Notes under the pieces: generated by a model
Told to the model about the DNA's origin: nothing
What the model saw: only the letters and a program-made list of their open reading frames with translations
The model's database searches: none
Assembly (NCBI GenBank): GCA_015661865.1
Contig: DQVG01000135.1
Coordinates: 1-5,833, forward strand
Length of the DNA stretch: 5,833 bases
Direction of reading: 5' to 3'
From: Desulfurobacteriaceae bacterium
GTDB lineage: Bacteria > Aquificota > Aquificia > Desulfurobacteriales > DQVG01
Shown here: positions 5,812-5,833 of the stretch, one piece after another
How the letters are laid out: each line of letters opens with the position of its first letter
Numbering within the stretch: position 1 is the stretch's first letter
Made by a program: the position numbers and the translations under genes

Positions 5812-5833
5812 TGGAAGTAAAAGGTTTACTCCA
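5812..5833. repeat. Hairpin with one bulged base at the window edge
   Basis: TGGA (5812-5815) pairs with TCCA (5830-5833) and GTAAA (5817-5821) with TTTAC (5825-5829), leaving a bulged A at 5816 and a 3-base AGG loop. This is a 9-bp stem, possibly longer beyond the window edge. With the GC-rich hairpin and the palindrome it forms a cluster of inverted repeats in under 90 bases. Confidence 0.4.

Larger units (their letters stand above)
5791..5833 (-). other. Possible C-terminal end of an unidentified convergent gene
   Basis: On the minus strand an open frame enters from the window edge and ends GVNLLLPGLHSYA at a TAA (complement of 5791-5793), 11 bases before the GC-rich hairpin in its reading direction. 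Convergence with dapF on a shared hairpin would be a normal layout. The plus strand also has an open frame from ATG 5793 (MHKNEDLEV...) but without a well-placed Shine-Dalgarno. Thirteen codons are too few to identify a family or be sure the frame is used. Confidence 0.2.

Overview
The window is strongly AT-rich bacterial chromosome (by eye, well under a third G+C) with dense gene packing, clear Shine-Dalgarno sites and arginine codons that are mostly AGA. All genes are housekeeping or regulatory, and I see no complete mobile element or CRISPR array. The large DHH-CBS-nucleotidyltransferase fusion is known from Aquificota, some deltaproteobacterial lineages and some Clostridia. Together with the base composition it suggests a low-GC, perhaps thermophilic bacterium, with an Aquificota relative as a tentative guess. 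The sequence alone does not settle the taxonomy.

Left part, minus strand (1-1344): the first 110 codons of gpsA (glycerol-3-phosphate dehydrogenase, cut by the window edge) lie 105 bases downstream of argF (ornithine carbamoyltransferase). argF most likely starts at TTG 1344. A divergent control region (about 1345-1526) separates argF from the plus-strand genes. It holds a candidate argF promoter whose spacer contains an inverted repeat. It also holds an 11-bp-periodic array of TGTAAA/TGTTAA elements which, read on the minus strand, are TTTACA/TTAACA, like the PhoP boxes of Gram-positive bacteria.

Right part, plus strand (1527-5741): an OmpR/PhoB-family response regulator without a neighbouring kinase, then an 896-residue protein joining a DHH/DHHA1 phosphodiesterase, a CBS pair and a tRNA CCA- or A-adding nucleotidyltransferase, then dapF (diaminopimelate epimerase) two bases after the fusion's stop codon. 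The last two are almost certainly co-transcribed. The regulator may belong to the same transcript, since no terminator is visible in the 88-base gap.

End (5742-5833): just after dapF comes a GC-rich 10-bp perfect inverted repeat with no T tract, then a 10-bp palindrome, then a second hairpin at the window edge. A short minus-strand reading frame ends here. The block could be a bidirectional terminator between convergent genes or the right end of an IS200/IS605-type element lying beyond the window. It and the Pho-box-like array are the two features most worth following up.
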